Origin: Nonlabens sp. YIK11
GTDB taxonomy: Bacteria > Bacteroidota > Bacteroidia > Flavobacteriales > Flavobacteriaceae
Direction: 5' to 3'
Length of the DNA stretch: 64,000 nt
Assembly (NCBI RefSeq): GCF_001413925.1
Contig: NZ_LBMJ01000001.1
Location: 1,135,001 to 1,199,000 of the forward strand
A program made the position numbers and the translations under genes. Numbering within the stretch: the first letter of the stretch is position 1; each line of letters starts with the position of its first letter. Of this stretch, positions 35,651 through 45,244 are shown in pieces. The notes beneath the pieces were generated by a model, which did no database searches, had not been told where the DNA came from, and was given only the letters and a program-made list of their open reading frames with translations.

Positions 35651-36031
35651 CTATTTGCTAGCCTTTTCAGGATCGTAATCCATAAATATATTGATCCAGA
35701 TATTACGAGAAAGCCTGATGATAATGGGCAGTCCCAGAATCATCACCGCCATGATCACAAAAAAGATACTCAGCGGCGTCATGTTAAATACAAAGTAGGT
35801 GATCACAAAAGTCGCAATAGCAATCGCCACGCCTACACCATAACTTACATACATGGAGCCATAGAAAAAGCTAGGCTCAATCTTGTATTTAGTCCCGCAA
35901 TGAGAGCAGCGCTCGTTCATCTCTTGGGTTTTACTCGGTTTGTAGAGATTGCTGCTGGTGTACATGGATTCTTCCTGGCATACAGGACATGTGCCGGTAA
36001 AAATACTGTAGATTTTAGTGCCTTTTAGCAT
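35651..36031 (-). CDS. DUF983 membrane protein with zinc-ribbon-like start
   Basis: This 126-residue protein has two CxxC pairs (Cys15/Cys18 in CPVCQ and Cys42/Cys45 in CSHCG), likely a zinc ribbon, followed by two membrane helices (about residues 57-82 and 86-108). This is the DUF983 layout; its function is unknown. The gene is divergent from the ABC-F gene and has a TATCTTTG box 39 bases upstream, within a palindrome shared by both promoters. Confidence 0.88.
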   Translation of the reverse strand: MLKGTKIYSIFTGTCPVCQEESMYTSSNLYKPSKTQEMNERCSHCGTKYKIEPSFFYGSMYVSYGVGVAIAIATFVITYFVFNMTPLSIFFVIMAVMILGLPIIIRLSRNIWINIFMDYDPEKASK

Positions 36032-36062
36032 GGGAAAACTTTAGCGTTCATTTTGATAGATG

Positions 36063-36078
36063 CATCTTTGCAAAGATA
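36063..36078. promoter_or_regulatory. Back-to-back -7 boxes in a palindrome (DUF983/ABC-F)
   Basis: ATCTTTGCAAAGAT (36064-36077) is a perfect palindrome. Read on the minus strand it gives TATCTTTG, a full -7 match for the DUF983 gene; on the plus strand it gives CATCTTTG, one base off, 18 bases before the ABC-F ATG. The two promoters would share the same DNA. No -33 TTG is seen for either. Confidence 0.5.
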
Positions 36079-36088
36079 CAATTTTACT

Positions 36089-38017
36089 ATGCTTAACATC
36101 CATGATTTGCACGTCAGCTTTGGCGGCGAACCGCTTTTTGAAGAAATAACTTTTAGGCTCAACGCAGGCAATCGCGTGGGCTTGATAGGAAAAAATGGAG
36201 CTGGAAAATCCACGATGCTTAAGGTCATAGCCGGCGATATTCCTGCAGATCAAGGTTCGCTCGCGATTGAGAAAGATGTGAGTATAGGGTTCCTTAGACA
36301 GGACATCGATTTTGAAATGGGTAGAACGGTGCTGGAAGAGGCGTATACCGCTTTCGCGAAAGCGAGATCCATAGAAGCCGAAATGGATAAAATCAACCAA
36401 CAACTAGCCACAAGAACGGACTATGAATCTGATTCCTATATGGAATTGATACAGTCCATAGGCGACCTCACTCATGAGTACGAGATCATTGGCGGTTACC
36501 AGTACAAAGGTGAAACCGAAAAAATCCTGAAAGGTCTCGCTTTCAAACCAGAACAGTTTGACAAGCTTACAGACGAGCTGTCTGGTGGATGGCGCATGAG
36601 GATTGAATTGGCAAAATTGCTGTTGGAAAAGCACGACATCCTGCTGCTGGATGAGCCTACCAACCACCTGGATATAGACTCCATACTTTGGCTGGAGCAA
36701 TTCCTGCAAACCTATCCTGGTGCCGTGGTGATCGTGAGCCACGATAAGATGTTTCTTGACAACGTGACCAATCGTACTATTGAGATAAGCCTAGGTCGCA
36801 TCTATGACTACCCAAAACCGTATTCGAAATTTCTGGAGTTGCGTGCAGAGCTTAGAGAGCAGCAAGCCGCAACGGCCAAGAATCAGCAAAAGGAAATTGA
36901 GCGCACAGAAAAACTGATTGAGAAATTTAGGGCCAAAGCCAGTAAAGCCACCATGGCGCAATCACTGGTCAAGAAGCTCAATAGAATGGATGTGGTCGAG
37001 GTGGATCAAGTGGATAATGCTGCCATGAACATCAATTTTTCCCAGTCCATACAGCCTGGAAAAATTGTTTTGGAACTGGAACAGATCCAGAAGTCCTATG
37101 CCGATAAAAACGTACTGCGCAACATCGACCTGATGGTGGAACGTGGAACAAGACTGGCCTTTGTAGGTCAAAACGGTATGGGAAAATCTACACTGGCCAA
37201 AATCATTGTAGGAGACATCAAGGATTACAAGGGTAAAGTCAACCTGGGACACAATGTTCAGTTGGGCTATTTTGCACAAAATCAAGCCGAATATCTGGAT
37301 GGAGAGAAAACCATACTGGATACCATGATCGACGCTGCAGACGATAGCAATAGGGTTAAGGTGCGAGACATGTTGGGATCTTTCCTATTCCGTGGTGATG
37401 AGGTGGAGAAAAAGGTGAAAGTCCTGAGTGGTGGTGAGCGCAACAGGTTGGCATTATGTAAACTTCTGCTGCAGCCATTCAACGTGTTGATTATGGATGA
37501 GCCTACCAACCACCTGGATATACAATCAAAAAACGTCCTGAAACAGGCACTTGTCAAGTTTGAAGGCACCTTGATCGTGGTGTCTCACGACCGTGAGTTT
37601 TTGCAGGGATTGACAGACTTGGTGTATGAATTTCGCGATCATAAATTACATTCGTACCTGGGCGATATCAATTATTATCTGGAGCAACGCAAGGCTCGCG
37701 ATATGCGTGAGATTGAGAAGAGCACTAAGGTGGAGACGAGTTCGCTTTCGCGAAAGCGAGATACCTCAGACAGCAAACCATCCTATGAGCAGCAAAAAAA
37801 GATCAAATCACTCAACAACCGTTTGTCCAATGCTGAATCTGAGATCAATAAGCTAGAGCGTGATATCAAAAAAATGGATGCAGATCTCGCAGCGAATTAT
37901 GAAGAGACCGCAGCAGATGCTACTTTCTTTGACAAGTATAAGGCCAAGAAAAAATCGCTGGATGAATGGATGAAAAAGTGGGAAGAAGTATCTGAAGAAA
38001 TAGATGCCTTGGACTAG
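36089..38017 (+). CDS. ABC-F family ATPase
   Basis: This 642-residue soluble protein has two ABC domains and no membrane part, as in ribosome-associated ABC-F proteins. The first ABC has GKNGAGKST (residues 34-42), LSGGWRMRIELAKLL and LLLDEPTNHLDID. The second has GQNGMGKST, LSGGERNRLALCKLL and LIMDEPTNHLDIQ. A charged linker lies between them, and a C-terminal coiled coil covers about 560-642. I chose ATG 36089 (MLNIHDLHV) over an upstream ATG because it begins at the first ABC strand. Two perfect palindrome copies lie in frame: one gives AFAKA (36349), the other LSRKR (37743). Such proteins act on translation or antibiotic release; the exact role is unknown. Confidence 0.92.
   Translation: MLNIHDLHVSFGGEPLFEEITFRLNAGNRVGLIGKNGAGKSTMLKVIAGDIPADQGSLAIEKDVSIGFLRQDIDFEMGRTVLEEAYTAFAKARSIEAEMDKINQQLATRTDYESDSYMELIQSIGDLTHEYEIIGGYQYKGETEKILKGLAFKPEQFDKLTDELSGGWRMRIELAKLLLEKHDILLLDEPTNHLDIDSILWLEQFLQTYPGAVVIVSHDKMFLDNVTNRTIEISLGRIYDYPKPYSKFLELRAELREQQAATAKNQQKEIERTEKLIEKFRAKASKATMAQSLVKKLNRMDVVEVDQVDNAAMNINFSQSIQPGKIVLELEQIQKSYADKNVLRNIDLMVERGTRLAFVGQNGMGKSTLAKIIVGDIKDYKGKVNLGHNVQLGYFAQNQAEYLDGEKTILDTMIDAADDSNRVKVRDMLGSFLFRGDEVEKKVKVLSGGERNRLALCKLLLQPFNVLIMDEPTNHLDIQSKNVLKQALVKFEGTLIVVSHDREFLQGLTDLVYEFRDHKLHSYLGDINYYLEQRKARDMREIEKSTKVETSSLSRKRDTSDSKPSYEQQKKIKSLNNRLSNAESEINKLERDIKKMDADLAANYEETAADATFFDKYKAKKKSLDEWMKKWEEVSEEIDALD
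36349..36364. repeat. Dispersed palindrome, perfect copy in ABC-F gene (first)
   Basis: Encodes AFAKA in YTAFAKARS, about residues 87-92, in a helix-like segment after the first Walker A domain start. Confidence 0.95.
37743..37758. repeat. Dispersed palindrome, perfect copy in ABC-F gene (second)
   Basis: Encodes LSRK (within SSLSRKRDTS) just before the C-terminal coiled coil, in the third possible frame. Confidence 0.95.
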
Positions 38018-38124
38018 GTTAAAAGAATAGTTGTATAAACAGCTTTAAGGTTTTCTTAACGTCACGCTTGCAGTGGTAACCTAGTTTTGCGGTTATTAGT
38101 TATCAATTTTAGCTTTTCAAATTC

Positions 38125-39294
38125 ATGCGTAGGATCATTCTTATAATTCTCGCTGTTGTGATAATTGCTGGTGCCGCCATAGGTGCAAAGCTTATTATCG
38201 ACAGTAAAACGGCTCCCAAGCCACAGGTCAAAAAGGAAGTTAAGATTGTCACGACAGATACCGTCCGCAATTCTACCATTCCTATTGTGATTCCTGCAAA
38301 TGGCAACCTACAGGCAAAGCGCCGTATTGAGTTGTATGCAGAAGTTAGTGGTGTTTTTAGAAACTCTGGCAAACTCTTTAGAACAGGACAAAAGTATCGC
38401 GCTGGAGAGACCTTGATCCTTATTGATAATACAGAGTTCTATTCACAGGTAAGAAGTTCTAGAGCCACGCTCAATAATCAGATCACGGCCATCATGCCTG
38501 ATCTGCGTCTGGACTATCCAGAATCCTACAGTCAATGGCAGGCTTATCTGGATAACTGGAATATGAATGGCACCACACCAGCATTGCCAGATCCTGTCAA
38601 TGACAGAGAAAAGTATTTCATTACGGGAAGAAATATCTACACCACTTTTTACAATATCAAAAACCTAGAAAACCGGCTGGTAAAATACCGCATCACGGCA
38701 CCATTTTCTGGTGTGCTTACTGATGCCATGGTTACAGAAGGAACCCTTGTGCGCAACGGTCAGCAATTAGGAGAATTTATTCAAACCGGTATTTATGAAA
38801 TGCAGGTTTCCATCAGTGCAGAGTTTGCTGATTTGCTGGAGATAGGCGAAAAGGTGCTTTTAAATAACATTTCAGGTAGCAAGAGTTATCAAGGTGAAGT
38901 TACCAGGGTCAACGGAAAAGTGGATCAGGCTTCACAAACCATATCGGTAGTGATAGAAGTAAAGGATGAAGATCTCAAAGAAGGCATGTATCTCACGGCA
39001 AACCTAGATGCACAGAATATTGAAAATGCGGTAGAATTGGACCGCAGCCTTCTTCAAGGTGCCAATCAATTGTTTGTCGTGCGTGAAGGAAAACTGGAAC
39101 TGGTAAAGGTAAGTCCAGTATTCTTTTCTGATAAAACCGTGGTTCTAAAAGGACTTGAAAACGGAACCGTCATTATTTCCCAAGCAGTCTCTGGAGCCTA
39201 TGAAGGCATGATCGTAAAGACCGAAGAGCAAGCAAAAAAGGATAACGCGAGTAAAACTGATGCAACCGCATCTGAAGGGAATACAGACGCATGA
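38125..39294 (+). CDS. RND efflux periplasmic adaptor (membrane fusion protein)
   Basis: This 389-residue protein links the inner-membrane RND pump to the outer-membrane channel. It has one N-terminal membrane helix or signal anchor (IILIILAVVIIAGAAIGAKLII). The beta-barrel and lipoyl-like parts follow: NGNLQAKRRIELYAEVSG, then GAGETLILIDNTE-like sequence (YRAGETLILIDN), and the helical hairpin. YRITAPFSGVLTDAMVTEGTLV is the typical second half-lipoyl motif. It overlaps the RND permease start by 4 bp, and the operon continues with an outer-membrane factor. Confidence 0.92.
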   Translation: MRRIILIILAVVIIAGAAIGAKLIIDSKTAPKPQVKKEVKIVTTDTVRNSTIPIVIPANGNLQAKRRIELYAEVSGVFRNSGKLFRTGQKYRAGETLILIDNTEFYSQVRSSRATLNNQITAIMPDLRLDYPESYSQWQAYLDNWNMNGTTPALPDPVNDREKYFITGRNIYTTFYNIKNLENRLVKYRITAPFSGVLTDAMVTEGTLVRNGQQLGEFIQTGIYEMQVSISAEFADLLEIGEKVLLNNISGSKSYQGEVTRVNGKVDQASQTISVVIEVKDEDLKEGMYLTANLDAQNIENAVELDRSLLQGANQLFVVREGKLELVKVSPVFFSDKTVVLKGLENGTVIISQAVSGAYEGMIVKTEEQAKKDNASKTDATASEGNTDA

Positions 39295-42200
39295 GATCCA
39301 TCATTGCATATTTCATAAAACACCATGTGGCGGTTAATGTTGTTATTGCAGCATTTACGATTTTTGGTATTCTGGGAATGTTGTCGCTTAAATCTTCTTT
39401 TTTTCCATTAGTAGATTCAAAAATCATAACTATCAACGTGACCTATCCTGGAGCATCGCCTCAAGAGATTGAAGAAGGTGTGGTGCTTAAGATTGAGGAT
39501 AATCTCAAAGGAATCGAGGGAATTGATAGGGTGACTTCAGCTTCACGAGAGAATTCGGGAACGATTACGGTCGAGATCATTAAAGGTTACAATATTGACT
39601 TCATGCTATTGGAAGTCAAGAATGCGGTGGACCGCGTGCCGTCCTATCCTGTGGGAATGGAGCCACTAGTAGTCGCAAAAAGAGAAGAGTCCAGACCTAC
39701 CATCACCTTTGCTTTAAGCGGTAAAAACGTGCCATTGCGCACCTTGAAGCAATTGGCAAGAGATGTGGAGAATGACTTAAGAGGTATTGACGGGATTTCT
39801 CAAATTGAAATCACCGGTTATCCTGCCGAAGAGATTGAGATCGCAGTTAATGAAAACACCTTATTGGGATATGACCTTACATTTCAAGAGGTGGCAAACG
39901 CCGTGGCAAGCTCCAACATCTTAACTACTGGTGGGAACATCAAAACAGATGTGGAAGAATACTTAATACGAGCTAATAATAGGTCGTACTATGGTGATGA
40001 GCTCAACTATATTCCAGTACGTACCAGTACCGATGGAACCACGGTATTCCTTAAAGATGTTGCAGTAGTTCGCGACCGATTTGCCGAATCTCCAAATGCA
40101 TCCTACTTTGACGATGAGCGTGCGGTGAACATGACTGTGACCAGTACCAATGCCGAAGATCTCATAGGCAGTGCCGATAAGGTCAAGGAGTATATTGAAG
40201 AGTACAATCAGCGATTTACGAATGTTCAAATCAATGTGGTTAGCGATCGATCCATTACTCTAAATCAAAGAACGGCTTTATTAACTGAGAACGCGATCAT
40301 AGGAATGCTGCTGGTATTACTATTTCTGTCGGTATTCTTAAACACTAGATTGGCGTTTTGGGTGGCTTTTGGTTTGCCTATTGCGTTTTTAGGGATGTTC
40401 ATCTTTGCAGGGCAATTTGATGTTACCATCAATGTGTTATCTCTTTTTGGAATGATTATCGTTATCGGAATTTTGGTGGATGATGGTATCGTGATTGCTG
40501 AGAATATTTATCAGCATTATGAGGACGGAAAGGATCCTGTGACGGCAGCTATCGACGGGACGATGGAAGTTATTCCGCCTATCATGAGTGCCATCATTAC
40601 CACTATTCTGGCCTTTTCTACCTTCTTGTTTTTGGATGGTAGGATAGGAGAGTTTTTCAGTGAGGTGTCTGTCATTGTAATTTTGACCTTGTTGGTCTCG
40701 CTGGTCGAGGCGTTGATCATTTTGCCAGCTCACTTGGCACATTCCAAAGCCTTGCAACCTAAGTCTGACAAACCTAAAAAAGGTATTGCCAAAGCATTCC
40801 AAAAAATGCGACTGGTCAATGAATATGGCGATAAGGCAATGAACTGGATGCGCGATAAAGCTTATGCGCCAGCATTGCGATTTGCTTTGAAGAATCAGTT
40901 TTTGACCTTTGCTTTTTTTGTTGCTGCCTTACTATTGACCATCGGTTCTGTTGGTGGTGGCGTGATAGGAGTAACTTTATTCCCTCAAATTTCAAGTGAT
41001 CAGGTTTCGGTCACATTGGAAATGCCCAATGGAACTGCAGAATCCATTACAGACAGCATTATAAGCTCCATTCAGGAAAAGGCACAAATCGTCAATAAGG
41101 AATTAACTGAAGAATATTTGACCGATGAGGTGTATGGTGATAGCGTCATGCTTTTTGAGAATATTATCAAATCACAAACGTCATCATCTTCGGCCAATTT
41201 ATCCATTAACCTATTGCCTGGAGAAACCAGACCAGAAGCATTAAAATCTCCCATCGTTGCCAATAGGCTACGGGAACTGGTAGGTGTCGTTCCAGGCGCC
41301 GAGACCTTGAACTTTGGTTCTGGAGGGAATTTTGGTGGTAGTCCAGTATCAGTTTCGTTGTTAAGTAACAATATTGAGGAGCTCAAAGCAGCTACCGAAG
41401 ATTTCAAGGAGATCTTAAGTCAAAACCCGTTGCTCAAGGACATTGAGGATAACGATCCCGCAGGAATCAAGGAAATCAAGTTAGAATTGAATGACAATGC
41501 ATATGCGTTGGGACTTAATTCCAGAGCCGTCATGAGCCAGGTGCGTTCTGCATTTTTTGGTCAAGAGGCACAACGTTTCCAGCGCGGCCAGGACGAGATA
41601 CGGGTTTGGGTACGTTATGAACGGGACAACCGTAACAGTATCAAAGACATGGATGAACTGCGCATTCAGACACCAGCTGGTGATCGAGTGCCGTTGCGGG
41701 ACATCGCAGACTATACCATTGAGCGTGGTGATGTGGTCATCAACCACTTAGAAGGTCGTAGGGAAATACTCGTGAGTGCAGACCTCAAGGACCCTAATCA
41801 AAGCGCGACAGATGTACTCACTGATATTCAGGATAATATAATTCCAGAATTACAGAAAAAGTATCCAACAATCTCACCTAATTACCTGAGTGGACAAGCC
41901 CGTGAAGCGGAAAAGATTTCTAGTAGCGCCAGCTTTATTTTTCCGTTGGTCTTACTCATCATTTATTTTGTGATTGCCTTTACCTTCCGTAGTGGGACGC
42001 AACCTATTATGTTGATTTTATTGATCCCTTTTAGTTTTGTGGCGGTCGCTTGGGGACACTGGATTCATGGCTTCCCGGTGAATATCTTGAGCATGCTGGG
42101 AATCATAGCCTTGATAGGTATTATGGTAAATGATGGACTCGTTCTTATTGGAAAGTTCAATTCGTTGATTGAAGAAGGACTAGACTTTGACGATGCCCTT

Positions 42201-42518
42201 TTTGAGGCTGGTAAGAGTCGTTTCCGCGCTATATTTTTGACCTCATTGACTACCGTTGCTGGACTTGCGCCACTCTTGCTTGAAAAGAGCCGTCAAGCAC
42301 AATTCCTCAAACCTATGGCAATTTCCATCTCTTATGGTATAGGGATCGCTACGGTTTTGACCTTGTTGCTGCTGCCGTTGTTCCTCAGTTTTGGGAACAA
42401 TAGTAAAGTATGGATCCACTGGTTGCGTACTGGAGAAAAAGTAAGTAAGCGATCTGTCACGAGCATCGCCAAAGAAGAGGAAGCACTAGATGAATTTGAC
42501 GATACGAAAGATGAATAA
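39291..42518 (+). CDS. RND-family efflux permease
   Basis: This 1,075-residue inner-membrane pump uses the proton gradient to drive substrates out through the adaptor and outer-membrane channel. It starts with helix TM1 (HHVAVNVVIAAFTIFGILGML) and the FFP(L)VD motif. TM4 is FGMIIVIGILVDDGIVIAENI, whose Asp-Asp pair is the usual proton site. A second half repeats the pattern (LGIIALIGIMVNDGLVLIGKFN). The N-terminal sequence and VTYPGASPQEIEE place it in the AcrB/MdtC-like branch. Substrates cannot be inferred. Its stop codon overlaps the next start (ATGAATAA). Confidence 0.95.
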   Translation: MRSIIAYFIKHHVAVNVVIAAFTIFGILGMLSLKSSFFPLVDSKIITINVTYPGASPQEIEEGVVLKIEDNLKGIEGIDRVTSASRENSGTITVEIIKGYNIDFMLLEVKNAVDRVPSYPVGMEPLVVAKREESRPTITFALSGKNVPLRTLKQLARDVENDLRGIDGISQIEITGYPAEEIEIAVNENTLLGYDLTFQEVANAVASSNILTTGGNIKTDVEEYLIRANNRSYYGDELNYIPVRTSTDGTTVFLKDVAVVRDRFAESPNASYFDDERAVNMTVTSTNAEDLIGSADKVKEYIEEYNQRFTNVQINVVSDRSITLNQRTALLTENAIIGMLLVLLFLSVFLNTRLAFWVAFGLPIAFLGMFIFAGQFDVTINVLSLFGMIIVIGILVDDGIVIAENIYQHYEDGKDPVTAAIDGTMEVIPPIMSAIITTILAFSTFLFLDGRIGEFFSEVSVIVILTLLVSLVEALIILPAHLAHSKALQPKSDKPKKGIAKAFQKMRLVNEYGDKAMNWMRDKAYAPALRFALKNQFLTFAFFVAALLLTIGSVGGGVIGVTLFPQISSDQVSVTLEMPNGTAESITDSIISSIQEKAQIVNKELTEEYLTDEVYGDSVMLFENIIKSQTSSSSANLSINLLPGETRPEALKSPIVANRLRELVGVVPGAETLNFGSGGNFGGSPVSVSLLSNNIEELKAATEDFKEILSQNPLLKDIEDNDPAGIKEIKLELNDNAYALGLNSRAVMSQVRSAFFGQEAQRFQRGQDEIRVWVRYERDNRNSIKDMDELRIQTPAGDRVPLRDIADYTIERGDVVINHLEGRREILVSADLKDPNQSATDVLTDIQDNIIPELQKKYPTISPNYLSGQAREAEKISSSASFIFPLVLLIIYFVIAFTFRSGTQPIMLILLIPFSFVAVAWGHWIHGFPVNILSMLGIIALIGIMVNDGLVLIGKFNSLIEEGLDFDDALFEAGKSRFRAIFLTSLTTVAGLAPLLLEKSRQAQFLKPMAISISYGIGIATVLTLLLLPLFLSFGNNSKVWIHWLRTGEKVSKRSVTSIAKEEEALDEFDDTKDE

Positions 42519-43884
42519 GAAGCTTCAAATAGTTGGGTTGATGGTGATTTTGTTCGCTTTCGCGAAAGCGAATTCCCAACAAGCACCAGAACCTTTATTA
42601 TCCAGGCAACAAGCCGTTGAGCTGATGTTGCAAAACAATTTTGATATCCAGATCTCTGAAAATCAACTTGAGGTTGCAGATAATAATAAGGATATACTCA
42701 ATAGTGGTTATCTGCCTACTGTTTCCGGTACCGCTGGTGCGAACTATAGTAATACGGACAATCGAACTGAATTTGGCTCGACAAGGGATGACAACGGTGT
42801 GCTCGTTCCGCCTAGAGCTCCCGTAATTTTAAATGATCAAATTTCACGGCGTTATAATGCGAGCATAGGCGCAGATTATTTGCTGTTTGATGGTTTGGGT
42901 AGATTCTATAACTATAAGATTTTACAGGAACAGTACAACCTTTCAGATCTGCAGGTAAGACAAGTTGTTGAAAGCACCACCGTGCAGCTCATGACAGTGT
43001 ATTATGAAGTTGCCCGGCTTACTGAAAATCTAAGCATATTTAGAGAGACACTCAACAATACTCGAGAAAGAGAGACGCGCGCCAAATATCAATTTGAATA
43101 CGGCCAGGTCAATAAACTTGAGGTGCTCAATGCACAAGTTGATATCACTACAGACAGCATCAATATCCTCAACGCCAAACAGAACCTGGAAAATGCCAAA
43201 AGGGATCTGAATCTTGTCATGAATCGAGAGATTGATGCCGCTGCATTTACGGTTGATACGCTGGTAACTCTTAAGCCAGAATTAGAGGTCATCAGTTATT
43301 TGGAAGAAGTGGATGATAACGTACGCCTCATGCTCGCGCGTAGCAATGTCCAGATAAGCGAATGGGATGTGAATACCGCCAAAGCATTGCTGCTACCTAG
43401 AATAGGTCTGAGCGGTAGCTACGGTTGGAATAGGGCAGAAGATCCAGAAAGCGCGTTTTTCCCATCCAGGACGAGTACTAGTGATGCCCTAAATTTAGGC
43501 GCTACACTTACTTGGGACATTTTTGATGGTGGTCGTTCCATCACAGGCATTAGAAATGCAAAAATCACTGCCGAAAATGAACGTCTGCGTTTACAGCAAA
43601 CTGAAAAGCAAGTGATGCGTGACATAGCAAATGCTCGTGGGAATTATCAAAATGCCATTGCTATTTACAATTTGCAAACCCAGAACGTAGAGACCAACCA
43701 AAACAATTTTGATAGATCTCAAGAACGTTATCGCTTGGGACAAATTACAAGCATAGAATTACGTCAAGCCCAAATCAATCTGGTCAACGCCCGAACCACT
43801 CGCAATCAAGCAAAGTATGTTGCTAAGCTTGCAGAAATACAGCTCCTGCAACTGGCTGGCGAACTTTTATCACAGCCTTTATGA
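42511..43884 (+). CDS. TolC-family outer-membrane efflux channel
   Basis: This 457-residue protein should form the trimeric outer-membrane channel of the RND system. Two TolC repeats can be seen in the coiled regions, each closing with helix-rich segments such as REDSRAKYQFEYGQVNKLEVLNA-type sequence (RETRAKYQFEYGQVNKLEV) and RSQERYRLGQITSIELRQAQ. I chose ATG 42511 over ATG 42490 because it overlaps the permease stop (ATGAATAA) and gives a clean signal peptide, MNKKLQIVGLMVILFAFAKA. A perfect palindrome copy (42555-42570) encodes FAKA at the end of that signal, so it supplies the signal-peptidase A-x-A site. Confidence 0.92.
   Translation: MNKKLQIVGLMVILFAFAKANSQQAPEPLLSRQQAVELMLQNNFDIQISENQLEVADNNKDILNSGYLPTVSGTAGANYSNTDNRTEFGSTRDDNGVLVPPRAPVILNDQISRRYNASIGADYLLFDGLGRFYNYKILQEQYNLSDLQVRQVVESTTVQLMTVYYEVARLTENLSIFRETLNNTRERETRAKYQFEYGQVNKLEVLNAQVDITTDSINILNAKQNLENAKRDLNLVMNREIDAAAFTVDTLVTLKPELEVISYLEEVDDNVRLMLARSNVQISEWDVNTAKALLLPRIGLSGSYGWNRAEDPESAFFPSRTSTSDALNLGATLTWDIFDGGRSITGIRNAKITAENERLRLQQTEKQVMRDIANARGNYQNAIAIYNLQTQNVETNQNNFDRSQERYRLGQITSIELRQAQINLVNARTTRNQAKYVAKLAEIQLLQLAGELLSQPL
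42555..42570. repeat. Dispersed palindrome forming the TolC signal-peptide end
   Basis: Perfect copy, flanked TT/AA (20-bp inverted repeat). In the gene frame it encodes AFAKA, placing AKA before NSQQ. Confidence 0.95.
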
Positions 43885-44060
43885 TAGAATACTTCTTTTC
43901 ATGTCCACACTGCTGGCAGGAAATAAGTATGCTGCTGGATCCTGCTTACTCACAAACCTATGTTGAGGATTGTGAGGTGTGCTGCAACCCCATAGAAATC
44001 ACGGTGCAATTTGAAGAAGGAGAACTGCTCCATTTTGAAGCTAAAGAAATAGGCCAATAA
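43881..44060 (+). CDS. CPXCG-motif cysteine-rich small protein
   Basis: This 59-residue protein starts MIEYFFSCPHCWQEISMLLD and has a second pair in EDCEVCCNPIEI. The two Cys pairs (Cys8/Cys11 and Cys32/Cys35) match the CPXCG-type small zinc-binding family. Its ATG overlaps the TolC stop by 4 bp (ATGA), so it is the fourth gene of the efflux operon. Short length makes it easy to miss. Function unknown. A terminator follows directly after the TAA. Confidence 0.85.
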   Translation: MIEYFFSCPHCWQEISMLLDPAYSQTYVEDCEVCCNPIEITVQFEEGELLHFEAKEIGQ

Positions 44061-44087
44061 AAAAAAGCCGCTCCTCGAGCGGCTTTT
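44061..44087. terminator. Bidirectional terminator between efflux operon and four-helix protein
   Basis: AAAAGCCGCTC/GAGCGGCTTTT with loop CTC has A and T runs on either side, so it works in both directions for the convergent genes. Confidence 0.88.
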
Positions 44088-44105
44088 GATAGAGTCTTTT
44101 ATTTC

Positions 44106-44570
44106 TTAATCATCCAGATGGTCTGCAATATCTTCAAGTCTTTTAATATGGTTGATGGTGGCCTTTATCTCATCCTTTTGAGCTTCAAGGACACTTACAA
44201 TAGTTTGTGGCAGCTCGTTTTTATGTTCTAGAATTTGAGAATACTCTTCTACAGCAGCATTTTCACCTCTTAAACATTCTTCAAGAATGGTTTCATCCTT
44301 ATTGCTGCTTAATGCGGCCTTGATATTCATCCAGCTACGGTGTACATCACCTTGAAAGGAGCCGTCAAATTCTGGATGTTCATTCATTCCTTTCATTTCG
44401 CCAGCGATGCTCGCGGCATATTGAGTGCGTCTGGCACCTTGTTGGGCAAACCAACGTTTGAGTTGTACATTTTCGGTCACCTCGGCGGCGTTGGCATAAC
44501 CTCGTTGTGCATCATATGTTTTCTCTAGAATGCTTTGAAGGTATTTTTCGGTTTTTACTTTAGTATCCAT
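44106..44570 (-). CDS. PA2169/DUF2383-type four-helix-bundle protein
   Basis: This 154-residue, fully helical, cytoplasmic protein resembles ferritin-like DUF2383/PA2169 proteins. ILEKTYDAQRGYANAAEV opens the first helix, WFAQQGARRTQYAASIAGE the second, and CLRGENAAVEEYSQIL the third, each with spaced acidic residues. A metal-binding ferritin-like role is plausible but not proven. It is transcribed alone toward the bidirectional terminator. Confidence 0.88.
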   Translation of the reverse strand: MDTKVKTEKYLQSILEKTYDAQRGYANAAEVTENVQLKRWFAQQGARRTQYAASIAGEMKGMNEHPEFDGSFQGDVHRSWMNIKAALSSNKDETILEECLRGENAAVEEYSQILEHKNELPQTIVSVLEAQKDEIKATINHIKRLEDIADHLDD

Positions 44571-44671
44571 TTTTTTATTTTGAAGTTATACATTCTTCAA
44601 GTGCTAATATCCTAAGCTCTTGTCATTTGAGAATAGTTTAACTATGCCGATCCATCAAACACAAATTTAGC

Positions 44672-44702
44672 TTGCAGGAATAACGGAATGGTTGTATATT
44701 TG
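44672..44702 (+). promoter_or_regulatory. Promoter of initiator tRNA (TTG-N20-TATATTTG)
   Basis: TTG at 44672-44674, a 20-base gap and TATATTTG at 44695-44702 match the Bacteroidota pattern. The tRNA begins 86 bases beyond the -7 box, so a 5' leader of about 80 bases is expected; I see no gene in it. Confidence 0.65.
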
Positions 44703-44787
44703 CCATCCCAATCGAAAGAAAGGGACGTTTTTCAGGTAAGCTTATTACTTACAGGCTCTTTGCCAAGTTGAAAAATAACATTTACAT

Positions 44788-44860
<73 letters not shown>

Positions 44861-44864
44861 CTAC

Positions 44865-44896
44865 AAACCCTTCAGGAAACTGAAGGGTTTTTTTTG
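44865..44896 (+). terminator. Terminator of tRNA-fMet
   Basis: AAACCCTTCAG/CTGAAGGGTTT with loop GAAA and a run of eight to nine T, directly after the tRNA. Confidence 0.92.
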
Positions 44897-45039
44897 TACT
44901 ATTTTTCTAGAATTTCTCACAATATCAATCCTTGTTACGCTTTCCTGGGATTCCTTGAGATTTCTTTACTTTATTAAATTGTAGGAAAAAACCTTAGGAG
45001 TGTATTGATTGTTAGCTAGTTGCGTGGTCAAATTGAGTG

Positions 45040-45055
45040 CGCTTTCGCGAAAGCG
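45040..45055. repeat. Dispersed palindrome, perfect copy upstream of the giant gene
   Basis: Lies 160 bp upstream of the predicted -33 box of the giant-adhesin promoter, outside any gene. Confidence 0.95.
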
Positions 45056-45214
45056 TAATTCTTTAAAATCTGGTGTTTAACGGTTGAAAATTTTGGGTGT
45101 TTTGATCTTTTTTATGAAAAATTAACTCATTCGGCCTCTTAATTTTAACCATAGTTACTTTATTAAAGGTATTAAATACTTTAATCGTTTAATTCCCAAG
45201 CAAAGCGAAAGTAT

Positions 45215-45244
45215 TTGCAAGCGTCAGTAATTAGAGTAATTTTG
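45215..45244 (+). promoter_or_regulatory. Promoter of the giant-adhesin operon (TTG-N19-TAATTTTG)
   Basis: TTG at 45215-45217, a 19-base gap and TAATTTTG at 45237-45244 fit the pattern. The start codon follows 134 bases later, leaving a long untranslated leader. Confidence 0.6.

Noticed and set aside
36053-36088. Upstream ATG for the ABC-F gene
   Set aside because: It would put the promoter palindrome inside the gene and adds 12 residues before the first ABC strand.
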